From an uncultured Lachnospiraceae bacterium (GTDB lineage Bacteria; Bacillota; Clostridia; Lachnospirales; Lachnospiraceae): a DNA stretch of 7,807 bases. The notes under the pieces were generated by a model. That model made no database searches and was not told the DNA's origin. It worked only from the letters and a program-made list of their open reading frames with translations. Where the stretch lies: the NCBI GenBank assembly GCA_900553355.1, contig USDK01000086.1, forward strand, positions 1 through 7,807, written 5' to 3'. The stretch's first letter is position 1; each line of letters opens with the position of its first letter. The position numbers were made by a program, and so were the translations under genes. This document shows, in pieces, positions 1 to 5,971 of this stretch.

Positions 1-1203
1 TTTGCCGCCATTAATCTTGCCATGCCTTTTGTCATCATCAACTTTTCACTGGCAGATCTGATCGGCGTCGGCTCGGCTGTTCCCATCTCCATCGCGTTGG
101 GGGCCCGAAAAGTAAAAGAAGCAAATAATATTTTCACTTGCGCCTGTATCATGATCTTTGTCACGGGTGTACTGGTAGGCGCTCTTTTATTCCTGCTGGC
201 GCCTTTTCTGATCCATCTCATGGGCGCCGGAGGTGACTTTGCAGTCCTCGCCGTCGAATACCTCAGAGTCTATGCGCTGTGCTCTCCCCTGACTACAGTG
301 GTATTTGCGATGGATAATTATCTCCGGATATGCGGATATATCCGCGGCAGCATGTTCCTGAATATTCTGATGTCCATTTTGAGCATGGCCCTGGAGTTCT
401 TATTCCTTGGAATTTTTCACTGGGGCGTCTGGGCGGCGGCACTTGCCGTCTCTGCCGCGATGATGATCTGTGCCGTGATTGCTTTCATTCCGTTTCTCCG
501 TGGAAAGGCGCTCCTGCATTTTTGCCGGCCCTGCTTTTCAAAAGGAATTTTCTATCAGATCATCACCTGCGGAAGTCCCAATTTTTTAAATAATATTGCC
601 GGAAGGATCACCTCTATCCTTATGAATGGGATCCTGGTCCGCATCGGCGGAGAGACTGCCGTTTCCGTCTACGGCATTCTGATGTTTGCAGAAGGCTTTA
701 TCCAGCCTCTTCTCTATGGCATGTGCGATTCTCTGCAGCCTGCAGTGGGATATAACTGGGGCGCCCGGAAGTTTTCCCGTGTCCGCGCCATTGAAAAATG
801 CTGCTTTACGGCCAGCGCAGTCGTTTCTATACTGTCTGTACTTATTATCGCCGGCTTTCCGGAACCGATCACCCGGCTGTTTATGACAGACAGCAATCCC
901 GACGTGCTGGAAATGTCCATATCAGCCTTAAAGCTCTTTGCACTCACCTATGTAACCCGGTGGTTTTCCTTTGCCACCCAGAGCTATATGCTGGCCGTTG
1001 AAAAACCAATCCAGGCTTCCATAATATCTGTATCTACGGCTCTGGTATTTCCAGTCCTTCTGGTCTTCCTCCTGTGGCCCCTGGGGCTTACAGGCATCTG
1101 GCTTAATATGGCAGGAACAGCCCTGCTGGCGGCAGTCCTTTCCTTCATAATCCTGAAAAGAGTCCGGCCAGAGCTCCATCAGGCCGACAGCGAAGATCAC
1201 TGA
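1..1203 (+). CDS. MATE family multidrug/cation efflux transporter (5' partial)
   Basis: This is an integral membrane antiporter of the MATE family, which exports drugs or organic cations in exchange for Na+ or H+. The frame is open from base 1. The ATG at 22 is preceded by in-frame residues FAAINLA that read like ordinary MATE sequence, so it is an internal methionine and the true start lies upstream; about 50 N-terminal residues are probably missing compared with the usual length near 450. What remains is almost continuous hydrophobic segments with short charged loops. Family-like stretches are the loop SIALGARKVKEANN after the first visible helices, VYGILMFAEGF and QPAVGYNWGARKF in the second half, and the C-terminal LGLTGIWLNMAGTALLAA helix followed by a short charged tail. 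The gene converges on the nitroreductase unit with 16 bp between stops. The substrate cannot be read from the sequence. Confidence 0.9.
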   Translation, partial: FAAINLAMPFVIINFSLADLIGVGSAVPISIALGARKVKEANNIFTCACIMIFVTGVLVGALLFLLAPFLIHLMGAGGDFAVLAVEYLRVYALCSPLTTVVFAMDNYLRICGYIRGSMFLNILMSILSMALEFLFLGIFHWGVWAAALAVSAAMMICAVIAFIPFLRGKALLHFCRPCFSKGIFYQIITCGSPNFLNNIAGRITSILMNGILVRIGGETAVSVYGILMFAEGFIQPLLYGMCDSLQPAVGYNWGARKFSRVRAIEKCCFTASAVVSILSVLIIAGFPEPITRLFMTDSNPDVLEMSISALKLFALTYVTRWFSFATQSYMLAVEKPIQASIISVSTALVFPVLLVFLLWPLGLTGIWLNMAGTALLAAVLSFIILKRVRPELHQADSEDH

Positions 1204-1226
1204 AAATAAGCAGAAGAACTTATTTT
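1203..1226. terminator. Bidirectional AT-rich hairpin between convergent genes
   Basis: A perfect 8-bp inverted repeat, AAAATAAG and CTTATTTT, surrounds an 8-nt loop. It begins at the last base of the MATE stop codon and overlaps the stop of the nitroreductase gene. Each strand ends in a T-rich arm, so it could act as a weak shared terminator for both convergent units. The stem has only one G-C pair, so its strength is doubtful. Confidence 0.45.
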
Positions 1227-1726
1227 AAATACTTCACACGGCTCTTATCATAATAACCTCTGGCGTCCGGATGTTCATCCGCCACGCCCACTGCCACGGC
1301 TCCCAGAGGCACGCTCTCCACATCAAGGAGCTCCTGGAAGCCTCTTACCCGTTCCTCCACCGGGTAAAAGCCACACCAGCAGGTCCCATATCCCAGTTCC
1401 AGCGCCTGGAGCAGGATGTTTTCAATGGCCGCTCCACAGTCCTGAGGCCAGAAGGCTCCTCCACCCTCCTGCAGATCCGGTCTTCCACACACGACAATCG
1501 CCAGAGACGCTGTTTTCATCATTCCGGTATAGGGCTGGATATCCTGAAACTTTTCCAGTACCTCCCGGTTCTCCACTGCTACGAACTCCCAGGGTCTGGT
1601 ATTTCTTGCGCTGGGCGCCATCATCGCCGCCTCCAGCATCATATCTATATCCTCCTGCGGGATCACGGCTCCTTTTTGATACTTTCGGATACTCCTTCTG
1701 CTGCGGATTGCTTCTGTCACATTCAT
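1220..1726 (-). CDS. Nitroreductase family FMN-dependent oxidoreductase
   Basis: A small single-domain nitroreductase of 168 residues, a family that uses FMN and NAD(P)H to reduce nitro groups, quinones, flavins or related electrophiles in the cytoplasm. The N-terminal FMN phosphate signature RSRRSIRKY is at residues 8-16, the family motif PSARNTRPWEF at 38-48, the helix QDCGAAIENILLQALELGYG at 95-114, and the C-terminal phosphate-contact region GVADEHPDARGYYDKSRV at 147-164. The start follows an AAGGAG site with an 8-nt spacer. The gene is last in the minus-strand unit, 18 bp behind the peroxiredoxin gene, so it is probably co-transcribed with it and the LysR gene. The physiological substrate cannot be told from sequence; many such proteins are annotated only at family level. 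Confidence 0.92.
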   Translation of the reverse strand: MNVTEAIRSRRSIRKYQKGAVIPQEDIDMMLEAAMMAPSARNTRPWEFVAVENREVLEKFQDIQPYTGMMKTASLAIVVCGRPDLQEGGGAFWPQDCGAAIENILLQALELGYGTCWCGFYPVEERVRGFQELLDVESVPLGAVAVGVADEHPDARGYYDKSRVKYLK

Positions 1727-1744
1727 AAAATCCTCTCCTTTCTT

Positions 1745-2203
1745 TTAATCCAGTTCTGCCAGCATCTGCGCCGGATTGTCCGCCGCTTTTACCTTTCCAA
1801 ATGCCTTCCGGATCACTCCTTCTTCATCAATGAGATAAGTCGTACGAACAACCCCCATCGTCTTTCTTCCGTACATATTTTTCTCTTTCCACACATCATA
1901 TGCCTGGATACAGGCAAGCTCCGGATCTGAAAGCAGTGTAAACGGAAGCTGATATTTTTCCTCAAACTTCTTATGCGAAGCCACGCTGTCCTTGCTGACC
2001 CCCAGTATTACTGCGTCTTTTTCTGTAAACTGAGGATACAGCTCCCCGAACCCACAGGCCTGCTTTGTGCATCCCGGGGTATTGTCCTTCGGATAAAAAT
2101 ACAGAATGACCTTTTTTCCTCTGTACTCTTCCAGCGTATGTACGTCTCCGTTCTGATCCGGCAGTGAAAATGCAGGTGCCTTTGTTCCTGGTTCTAACAT
2201 CAT
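1745..2203 (-). CDS. bcp: Thioredoxin-dependent thiol peroxidase (Bcp/PrxQ peroxiredoxin)
   Basis: A cytoplasmic peroxiredoxin that reduces H2O2 and organic or lipid hydroperoxides at the expense of thioredoxin. The family signature YPKDNTPGCTKQACGF covers residues 37-52; C45 is the expected peroxidatic cysteine and C50 the resolving cysteine of an atypical 2-Cys PrxQ enzyme, with T42 and P43 of the active-site loop present. R120, in the strand GVVRTTYLID, fits the conserved active-site arginine. A third cysteine, C98, lies outside the motif. The length of 152 residues is normal. Two ATGs in a row (2203 and 2200) are possible starts; the AGGAGG site at 2209-2214 is 5 nt from the first and 8 nt from the second, so the second may be preferred. 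The gene begins directly after the LysR stop codon, which implies translational coupling. Confidence 0.95.
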   Translation of the reverse strand: MMLEPGTKAPAFSLPDQNGDVHTLEEYRGKKVILYFYPKDNTPGCTKQACGFGELYPQFTEKDAVILGVSKDSVASHKKFEEKYQLPFTLLSDPELACIQAYDVWKEKNMYGRKTMGVVRTTYLIDEEGVIRKAFGKVKAADNPAQMLAELD

Positions 2204-3115
2204 TTATCCCTCCTGTGTATCAAAATATTCTTCTGCCACAGAAAGGAATGCATCCATCTGCGGCGAGATCCATTTGTTCTTATGATAATACAACTGGAGC
2301 CACATTGACAATGGGCGAAACGCTGTTTCTACTCTGGATACCGTCCCTTCCTCCAATGCTTTTGCAGCCGAGTAGTGCGGGAGAAAGGACGCTCCGAAAC
2401 CTGCCTCCACCATATGAACGATGGTCTCCGTATTTCCGATTTCCAGCTGTGCACGTATCTGAAGATCCTGTTCAGCCAGCATCCGGTCAAGCTCGTACCG
2501 GTAGCTTTCTCCCTGCTCCGTCAGCACAAAGGGCAGCCGGGCCAGGTCTTCCAGCGGGACTTTGCCCCTCTCCGGAAGCATCTTCTGTGGCGCAATAAAA
2601 ATAATTTCTTCTTCACGGAGCAGCCTTCTCACCAGTCCTAGATAGTCCGTCTTTTTTTCCAGAGTCAGGAATAGATCCAGGCTGTTTTCTTTGATTTCCT
2701 CGATCAATGCGTCTCTCTTTGCCGTACGCACCACGATCTCCACCCTTGGACAGACCCGGTGAAACGCCATCAGGATCTCAGGCAGCAGCGCAGTGGAAAC
2801 CGACTCTACACTCCCTACCTTAAGGATCCCTGTAATTTCCTTCTGATCAGGATGCTTTCCGTGATTTTTCACAGACTCTACCGCCTGCCTTGTGGTATTC
2901 AATATTTCATTGGCATGAAACACAAAGTCCTGGCCGCTCTCGGTCAGCGCCACGCCTTTTCCGACCCGTTCAAACAGCCTGACTCCAAGCTCTTTTTCCA
3001 GCTGCTGGATCTGTACTGTGACTGCAGACTGTGAATATCCGAGCTTCTCTGCTGCCTTTGAAAAATTTTTCAATTCCGCCACCTTTAAAAACGTTACAAT
3101 GTTTCGAAATTCCAT
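2204..3115 (-). CDS. LysR family transcriptional regulator
   Basis: A 303-residue LysR-type regulator (LTTR) that would bind DNA as a dimer of dimers and respond to a small ligand. The winged helix-turn-helix occupies about residues 2-60, with the recognition region NFSKAAEKLGYSQSAVTVQI at 17-36 and the wing RLFERVGKGVALTESG at 46-61. A linker helix follows, then a periplasmic-binding-protein-like effector domain from about 96 to 295. There is only one cysteine (C122), so an OxyR-like two-cysteine disulfide switch is not possible within one chain, although its downstream neighbour is a peroxiredoxin. The start has an AGGAG site with 5-6 nt spacing. The gene is transcribed divergently from the aromatic amino acid decarboxylase, the usual arrangement for an LTTR and its target, and is the first gene of the unit with bcp and the nitroreductase. 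The ligand is unknown; an aromatic amino acid or amine is a reasonable guess. Confidence 0.95.
   Translation of the reverse strand: MEFRNIVTFLKVAELKNFSKAAEKLGYSQSAVTVQIQQLEKELGVRLFERVGKGVALTESGQDFVFHANEILNTTRQAVESVKNHGKHPDQKEITGILKVGSVESVSTALLPEILMAFHRVCPRVEIVVRTAKRDALIEEIKENSLDLFLTLEKKTDYLGLVRRLLREEEIIFIAPQKMLPERGKVPLEDLARLPFVLTEQGESYRYELDRMLAEQDLQIRAQLEIGNTETIVHMVEAGFGASFLPHYSAAKALEEGTVSRVETAFRPLSMWLQLYYHKNKWISPQMDAFLSVAEEYFDTQEG
2209..2214 (-). promoter_or_regulatory. Ribosome binding site of bcp inside the LysR gene
   Basis: A perfect AGGAGG lies within the last sense codons of the LysR gene, upstream of the TAA stop that directly abuts the ATGATG start of bcp. Ribosomes finishing the regulator are therefore positioned to re-initiate on bcp, and the spacing favours the second ATG. 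Confidence 0.7.
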
Positions 3116-3124
3116 AGTTTCTCC

Positions 3125-3160
3125 TATTAATTATTTTCATATATGTATTAATTCTATGAA
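3125..3160. promoter_or_regulatory. Candidate LysR operator: direct repeat plus inverted repeat
   Basis: Two copies of TATTAATT (3125-3132 and 3146-3153) start exactly 21 bp apart, two helical turns, so they face the same side of the DNA. Overlapping them is an inverted repeat TTCATA (3136-3141) and TATGAA (3155-3160) with a 13-bp centre. The inverted repeat ends one base before the decarboxylase -35 box and covers the likely -10 of the LysR gene, which is where LTTR dimers usually bind to activate the target and repress themselves. AT-rich DNA yields such repeats by chance, so the exact binding bases are uncertain. Confidence 0.45.
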
Positions 3161-3179
3161 TTTAACAAATATCTATACA
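3151..3179 (-). promoter_or_regulatory. Possible promoter of the lysR-bcp-nitroreductase unit
   Basis: On the minus strand TAGAAT (3156-3151) matches the sigma-A -10 box at five of six positions. A weak TGTATA (3179-3174, three of six) lies 17 bp upstream of it. The predicted transcript would start about 30 nt before the LysR start codon. The -35 is poor, and other AT-rich hexamers nearby could serve instead. Confidence 0.35.
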
Positions 3180-3190
3180 GATGATACTAT
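3162..3190 (+). promoter_or_regulatory. Sigma-A type promoter of the decarboxylase gene
   Basis: TTAACA at 3162-3167 (five of six matches to TTGACA) is followed after 17 bp by TACTAT at 3185-3190 (four of six matches to TATAAT). The predicted start of transcription is near 3197, giving a leader of about 54 nt that contains the palindrome at 3214-3225. The candidate LysR operator lies directly upstream of the -35 box. Confidence 0.6.
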
Positions 3191-3213
3191 AGGACACAAA
3201 AGAAAACAAGATA

Positions 3214-3225
3214 GTCTGCGCAGAC
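3214..3225. promoter_or_regulatory. Perfect 12-bp palindrome in the decarboxylase leader
   Basis: GTCTGCGCAGAC is its own reverse complement with no central spacer. It lies downstream of the predicted transcription start and 10 bp before the ribosome binding site AAAGGAG. It is a GC-rich island in AT-rich surroundings. A zero-loop palindrome makes a poor RNA hairpin, so a protein-binding operator for a second regulator is the more natural reading. No binding protein is known to me. Confidence 0.4.
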
Positions 3226-3250
3226 AAATATACAAAAGGAGTCATACAAG

Positions 3251-4699
3251 ATGAATCAAATAACGACAGAAAAAACATTAGAACAAGTGACGGAAAACTT
3301 CATCCGTGATTTCTTTTCCCACTGTCAGGATCTGGAAAAGCAGGAAGTAATCAGGGAACCAGAATCTTCTCATCTGGAACACCTGAAAAATATCGGGATT
3401 CCAAAGAAAGGCAGAATGCCGGAAGATGTGGTAAAAGAGATGACCGAACAGGTTTATGCTTACGGCTACCGTTCTGAGCACCCACGCTTCCTGGGCTTTG
3501 TACCCAGCACAGCCTCAAAACTGTCATGGCTTGGGGACATCATGACCTCCGCTTTCAACCGGCACGCCGGAAGCATGGCCAACTTTCCTGCCGGATGCAC
3601 CATCGAAAACGAGCTTCTTGGCTGGCTCTGCGAAAAAGCCGGTTTCTCCTCACAGGCTGGAGGACTGTTTGTCTCAGGCGGCTCCATGGCAAACCTGACC
3701 GCCCTGACCATCGCCCGGGACAAGATCCTGGAGGAAAAGCAGTGGCATCTGGGATGTGCCTATGTCTCTGAACAGACCCACAGTTCCGTGGCAAAGGGGC
3801 TTCACATCATCGGCGTTTCCGACAGCCGCATCCGGAAAATCCCTGTGGACAAAGAGTTTCGCATGGATGTCCGCTATCTTGAGCAGGCTGTCCAGGAAGA
3901 TCTTGCACAGGGGCTCATTCCTTTTGTGGTTATCGCCAGTGCCGGAACCACCAACACCGGCAGCGTAGATCCCTTTAAAGAGATCTCTGCCATCTGCCGG
4001 GAACATCACATCTGGATGCATGTGGACGGCGCCTACGGCGCATCCGTACTTCTATGCCGTCAGTACCGCCATCTCCTGGACGGCATCGGACTTGCGGACA
4101 GCCTAAGCTGGGATGCACATAAATGGCTGTTCCAAACCTACGGCTGTGGTATGGTACTGGTAAATAACAAAGCAGATATGGTCCAGACCTTCCATGCTCA
4201 CCCGGAATACCTCAAAGATCTGGATACCGATGAAGAATATTTAAATCCATGGAACTTGGGGATTGAACTGACAAGACCTGCCCGGGGGCTGAAGCTGTGG
4301 CTCACCCTGCAGGTCATGGGAAGCGATGCCGTCAGCGACGCCATTGCCCATGGATTTCGCATGGCAGAATACGCTCAGGAGGAACTTCTGAAAAATCCGG
4401 ACATCGAAATACTTTCCCCGGCGCGTCTTTCTACTTTGAACTTCCGCTATAATCCGCCCGGACTTACCGAAAGCCAGAAAGATGACCTGAACCTGAAAAT
4501 ATCCCAGGAGATCATCGCCAGCGGTTACGCCGGCGTCTTTACAACTGAGTTAAACAGCCACAAAGTCCTCCGGATCTGCGCGATCCATCCGGGCACCACC
4601 CAGTCCGATATCCGGCACATCATCCGCCGCCTGAACGACTGCTATTACAGGCATTTATCCAGGCTGGGCATCGGCACGGCAGGTCAGTTTGCCTCCTGA
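3251..4699 (+). CDS. PLP-dependent aromatic L-amino-acid decarboxylase (tryptophan decarboxylase-like)
   Basis: A group II PLP decarboxylase of 482 residues that should remove CO2 from aromatic amino acids (tryptophan, phenylalanine, tyrosine or DOPA) to give tryptamine, phenethylamine, tyramine or dopamine in the cytoplasm. The Schiff-base lysine is K291 in SWDAHKWLFQTYGC (286-299). H177 in SEQTHSSVAKG should stack on the cofactor ring, D258 in HVDGAYGAS should bind the pyridine nitrogen, and AGTTNTGSVD is at 231-240. Y320 in HPEYLKD fits the mobile-loop tyrosine (Y332 of human AADC) needed for protonation. Long stretches, including WLGDIMTSA, VSGGSMAN and TRPARGLKLWLTLQV, match the R. gnavus tryptophan decarboxylase as I remember it. 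The loop after HAG (residues 107-117) differs, so substrate preference is open. AAAGGAG lies 9 nt before the start. Divergent from the LysR gene; no amino acid/amine exchanger is adjacent. The last 12 or so residues look family-divergent. Confidence 0.95.
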   Translation: MNQITTEKTLEQVTENFIRDFFSHCQDLEKQEVIREPESSHLEHLKNIGIPKKGRMPEDVVKEMTEQVYAYGYRSEHPRFLGFVPSTASKLSWLGDIMTSAFNRHAGSMANFPAGCTIENELLGWLCEKAGFSSQAGGLFVSGGSMANLTALTIARDKILEEKQWHLGCAYVSEQTHSSVAKGLHIIGVSDSRIRKIPVDKEFRMDVRYLEQAVQEDLAQGLIPFVVIASAGTTNTGSVDPFKEISAICREHHIWMHVDGAYGASVLLCRQYRHLLDGIGLADSLSWDAHKWLFQTYGCGMVLVNNKADMVQTFHAHPEYLKDLDTDEEYLNPWNLGIELTRPARGLKLWLTLQVMGSDAVSDAIAHGFRMAEYAQEELLKNPDIEILSPARLSTLNFRYNPPGLTESQKDDLNLKISQEIIASGYAGVFTTELNSHKVLRICAIHPGTTQSDIRHIIRRLNDCYYRHLSRLGIGTAGQFAS

Positions 4700-4885
4700 T
4701 CCGGTTCTTGAAAGCGTTTCCATCCCCACCAGGCAGGCGTCAGTTCCTCCAGCGTTCTGACCCGTCTGGTGGGATAATCTACCAGAATTTCCATGTCTTT
4801 ATTTTGGGGAGACAGCTGCAGGAAAAACTCCCGGCGCGTACTGTTCCTTTGCCTTCTCGTATAACTTTTCCCAGATATCCATCAT
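4684..4885 (-). pseudogene. Cytidine deaminase-like gene remnant, catalytic middle deleted and frameshifted
   Basis: Two pieces of what I read as one cytidine deaminase-like protein lie back-to-back in different frames. From the ATG pair at 4885/4882, behind an AAGGGG site, comes MMDIWEKLYEKAKEQY (to 4838), which resembles the family N-terminus. The neighbouring frame, from 4836, reads RREFFLQLSPQNKDMEILVDY and continues to LTPAWWGWKRF before TGA at 4684-4686; this resembles the family C-terminus after the PCxxCREF zinc motif and before its final WW(G). Only about 66 residues remain of an expected 140-150, so the H/C-A-E and PCxxC zinc ligands are gone. In its own frame the 5' piece stops after a few more residues (TAA near 4800). 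It follows the glycosylase stop directly (an in-frame ATG at 4903 abuts it), so it was the last gene of that operon. Its 3' end overlaps the decarboxylase by 16 bp. Family assignment rests on memory of conserved motifs. Confidence 0.65.
4725..4773. repeat. Long imperfect hairpin downstream of the decarboxylase
   Basis: CCCACCAG (4725-4732) and CTGGTGGG (4766-4773) form a perfect 8-bp outer stem. GTCAG (4739-4743) and CTGAC (4757-4761) form an inner 5-bp stem, with a 13-nt loop. It lies 26 bp after the decarboxylase stop, inside the deaminase remnant. No T-tract follows on either strand, so it is not a standard intrinsic terminator; it may protect or fold the 3' end of the decarboxylase mRNA, or be a by-product of coding sequence. 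Confidence 0.4.
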
Positions 4886-4903
4886 TTGTCCCCTTCTCGT
4901 CAT

Positions 4904-5563
4904 TTACTTAGTACCCCTGGTATCTTTATATAAATGAAACTCCTGCCTGGTCAGTCCCAGATCCAGCGCCTGATACATATAGCGAGCGGCAATGGAGGCA
5001 TAGGGGCTCCACTTTCTGCATTTCTTGCGCACGGACGCCGGCGATACATCCTCTGTCTTATAGGTCCACCGGTATCCCTGCAGAAATGCCATGTCCTCTA
5101 CCGGAAGTACATTCTGGCGGTCCATGGCAAAGATCAGATACATCTTTGCCGTCCAGGTTCCGATCCCTGGAAGCTTCGTCAACCGTTTTATGATCTCTTC
5201 ATCCTCCATCTGAGGAAATGCGTCAAAATCAATCTGTCTCATAGCCTCTGTAAAGCTTCGGATATAACGGACCTTTGCGTTTGAAATTCCGATCCCACGT
5301 ATCTCTTCATCGGAAAGCCCACTGATTGTTTCCGCCGTAAGATGGTCTTTACAGAGAACCAGAAGCCTCCCATAGATCACATCTCTCACCTTATTGGAGA
5401 GCATCTGGCCGATAATCTGATTTACTATAAAAGAATAGCTGTCCCGGTAAGGGCTGTACTCTATGGGTCCCACCATCTGGATCACCTTCGCCAGACGTTT
5501 ATCTTTTCTGCACAGATACTGGATGGATTCCGCCTCCTTGTCCAGCCGGATTATTTCTGCCAT
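4904..5563 (-). CDS. HhH-GPD DNA glycosylase, AlkA-type 3-methyladenine glycosylase
   Basis: A base-excision repair enzyme of 219 residues expected to remove alkylated purines such as 3-methyladenine from DNA. The helix-hairpin-helix is TKLPGIGTWTAKMYL (129-143), followed by the GPD loop with the likely catalytic aspartate D157 in NVLPVEDMAF. The family's terminal segment KWSPYASIAARYMYQAL is at 184-200. The upstream helix SFIVNQIIGQMLSNKVRDVI (44-63) corresponds to the QQxS region of AlkA. No four-cysteine iron-sulfur cluster motif is present, which argues against endonuclease III or MutY. The protein lacks the extra N-terminal domain of E. coli AlkA, as many Firmicute versions do. GGAGGA directly follows the stop of the preceding DUF6483-like gene, 12 bp upstream of this start, so the two are probably translated in series. 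The damaged deaminase gene follows without a gap. Confidence 0.9.
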   Translation of the reverse strand: MAEIIRLDKEAESIQYLCRKDKRLAKVIQMVGPIEYSPYRDSYSFIVNQIIGQMLSNKVRDVIYGRLLVLCKDHLTAETISGLSDEEIRGIGISNAKVRYIRSFTEAMRQIDFDAFPQMEDEEIIKRLTKLPGIGTWTAKMYLIFAMDRQNVLPVEDMAFLQGYRWTYKTEDVSPASVRKKCRKWSPYASIAARYMYQALDLGLTRQEFHLYKDTRGTK

Positions 5564-5575
5564 GATCTTCCTCCT

Positions 5576-5953
5576 CTATCTGCTGGCCGTGTCCCACAGA
5601 TCTCCGTACCCATAGCAGTCCACCAGGTATTTCAGGCCGTCTACCACTTCGTCCTGCGTATAGTTATGTTCCTCCAGAAATTCCTCGCTCTGGGCTCCCA
5701 GCTTTTCGTAGAACAAAAGTCCCATTTCAAAATATGCCGGATTGTCCGGATCCATTTCATCCAGCAGGAGATTCTCCGCCTCATTGATCTTTCCCTCTTT
5801 GATCATGGCAAGCAGTTCCCGGTAACGCACCGCCATCTCTGCTGACACTGCCGCTTCTTCGTCCTTATCGATGTCTTTTTGGAACAACAGCCGAATCAGC
5901 GTCCGGACCACCTCGTGGGTCAGCCGCATAATATAATCTTTGTCTTCAATCAT
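5576..5953 (-). CDS. DUF6483-like small acidic helical protein
   Basis: A 125-residue protein of unknown function that resembles the Firmicute family DUF6483 (recognised from memory: a DYIMRL-type N-terminus, a GKINEAENLL motif at 54-63, then a segment ending FLEEHNYTQDEVVDGL). It is strongly acidic, appears all-helical, has no signal peptide or membrane segment, and contains one cysteine (C113). The pattern of helix pairs around KINEAENLL recalls TPR-like folds, which would suggest protein binding, but this is speculation. I choose the ATG at 5953: AGGA sits 8 nt upstream, and the protein then begins like its relatives; an in-frame TTG at 5959 would add two residues. It lies between the flavodoxin-like gene (18 bp) and the glycosylase gene (12 bp) in one transcription unit. 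Confidence 0.75.
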   Translation of the reverse strand: MIEDKDYIMRLTHEVVRTLIRLLFQKDIDKDEEAAVSAEMAVRYRELLAMIKEGKINEAENLLLDEMDPDNPAYFEMGLLFYEKLGAQSEEFLEEHNYTQDEVVDGLKYLVDCYGYGDLWDTASR

Positions 5954-5971
5954 TTTCAAAATCCTGCCTTT

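Noticed and set aside
1271..1930. 219-codon plus-strand reading frame
   Set aside because: It runs antisense across the well-supported nitroreductase and bcp genes, is rich in His/Arg/Ser/Leu as expected of a shadow frame, and has no recognisable motif.
2204..3115. OxyR assignment for the LysR regulator on the basis of the adjacent peroxiredoxin
   Set aside because: Only one cysteine is present (C122), so the paired-cysteine switch of OxyR is absent.
3018..3254. 78-codon plus-strand reading frame crossing the divergent promoter region
   Set aside because: It starts inside the LysR gene on the opposite strand and its coding content is AT-rich promoter DNA; it overlaps the real decarboxylase start.
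4708..4911. 67-codon plus-strand reading frame after the decarboxylase
   Set aside because: It has no ribosome site, is low-complexity Pro/Ser/Arg-rich, and lies opposite the better-supported deaminase remnant.
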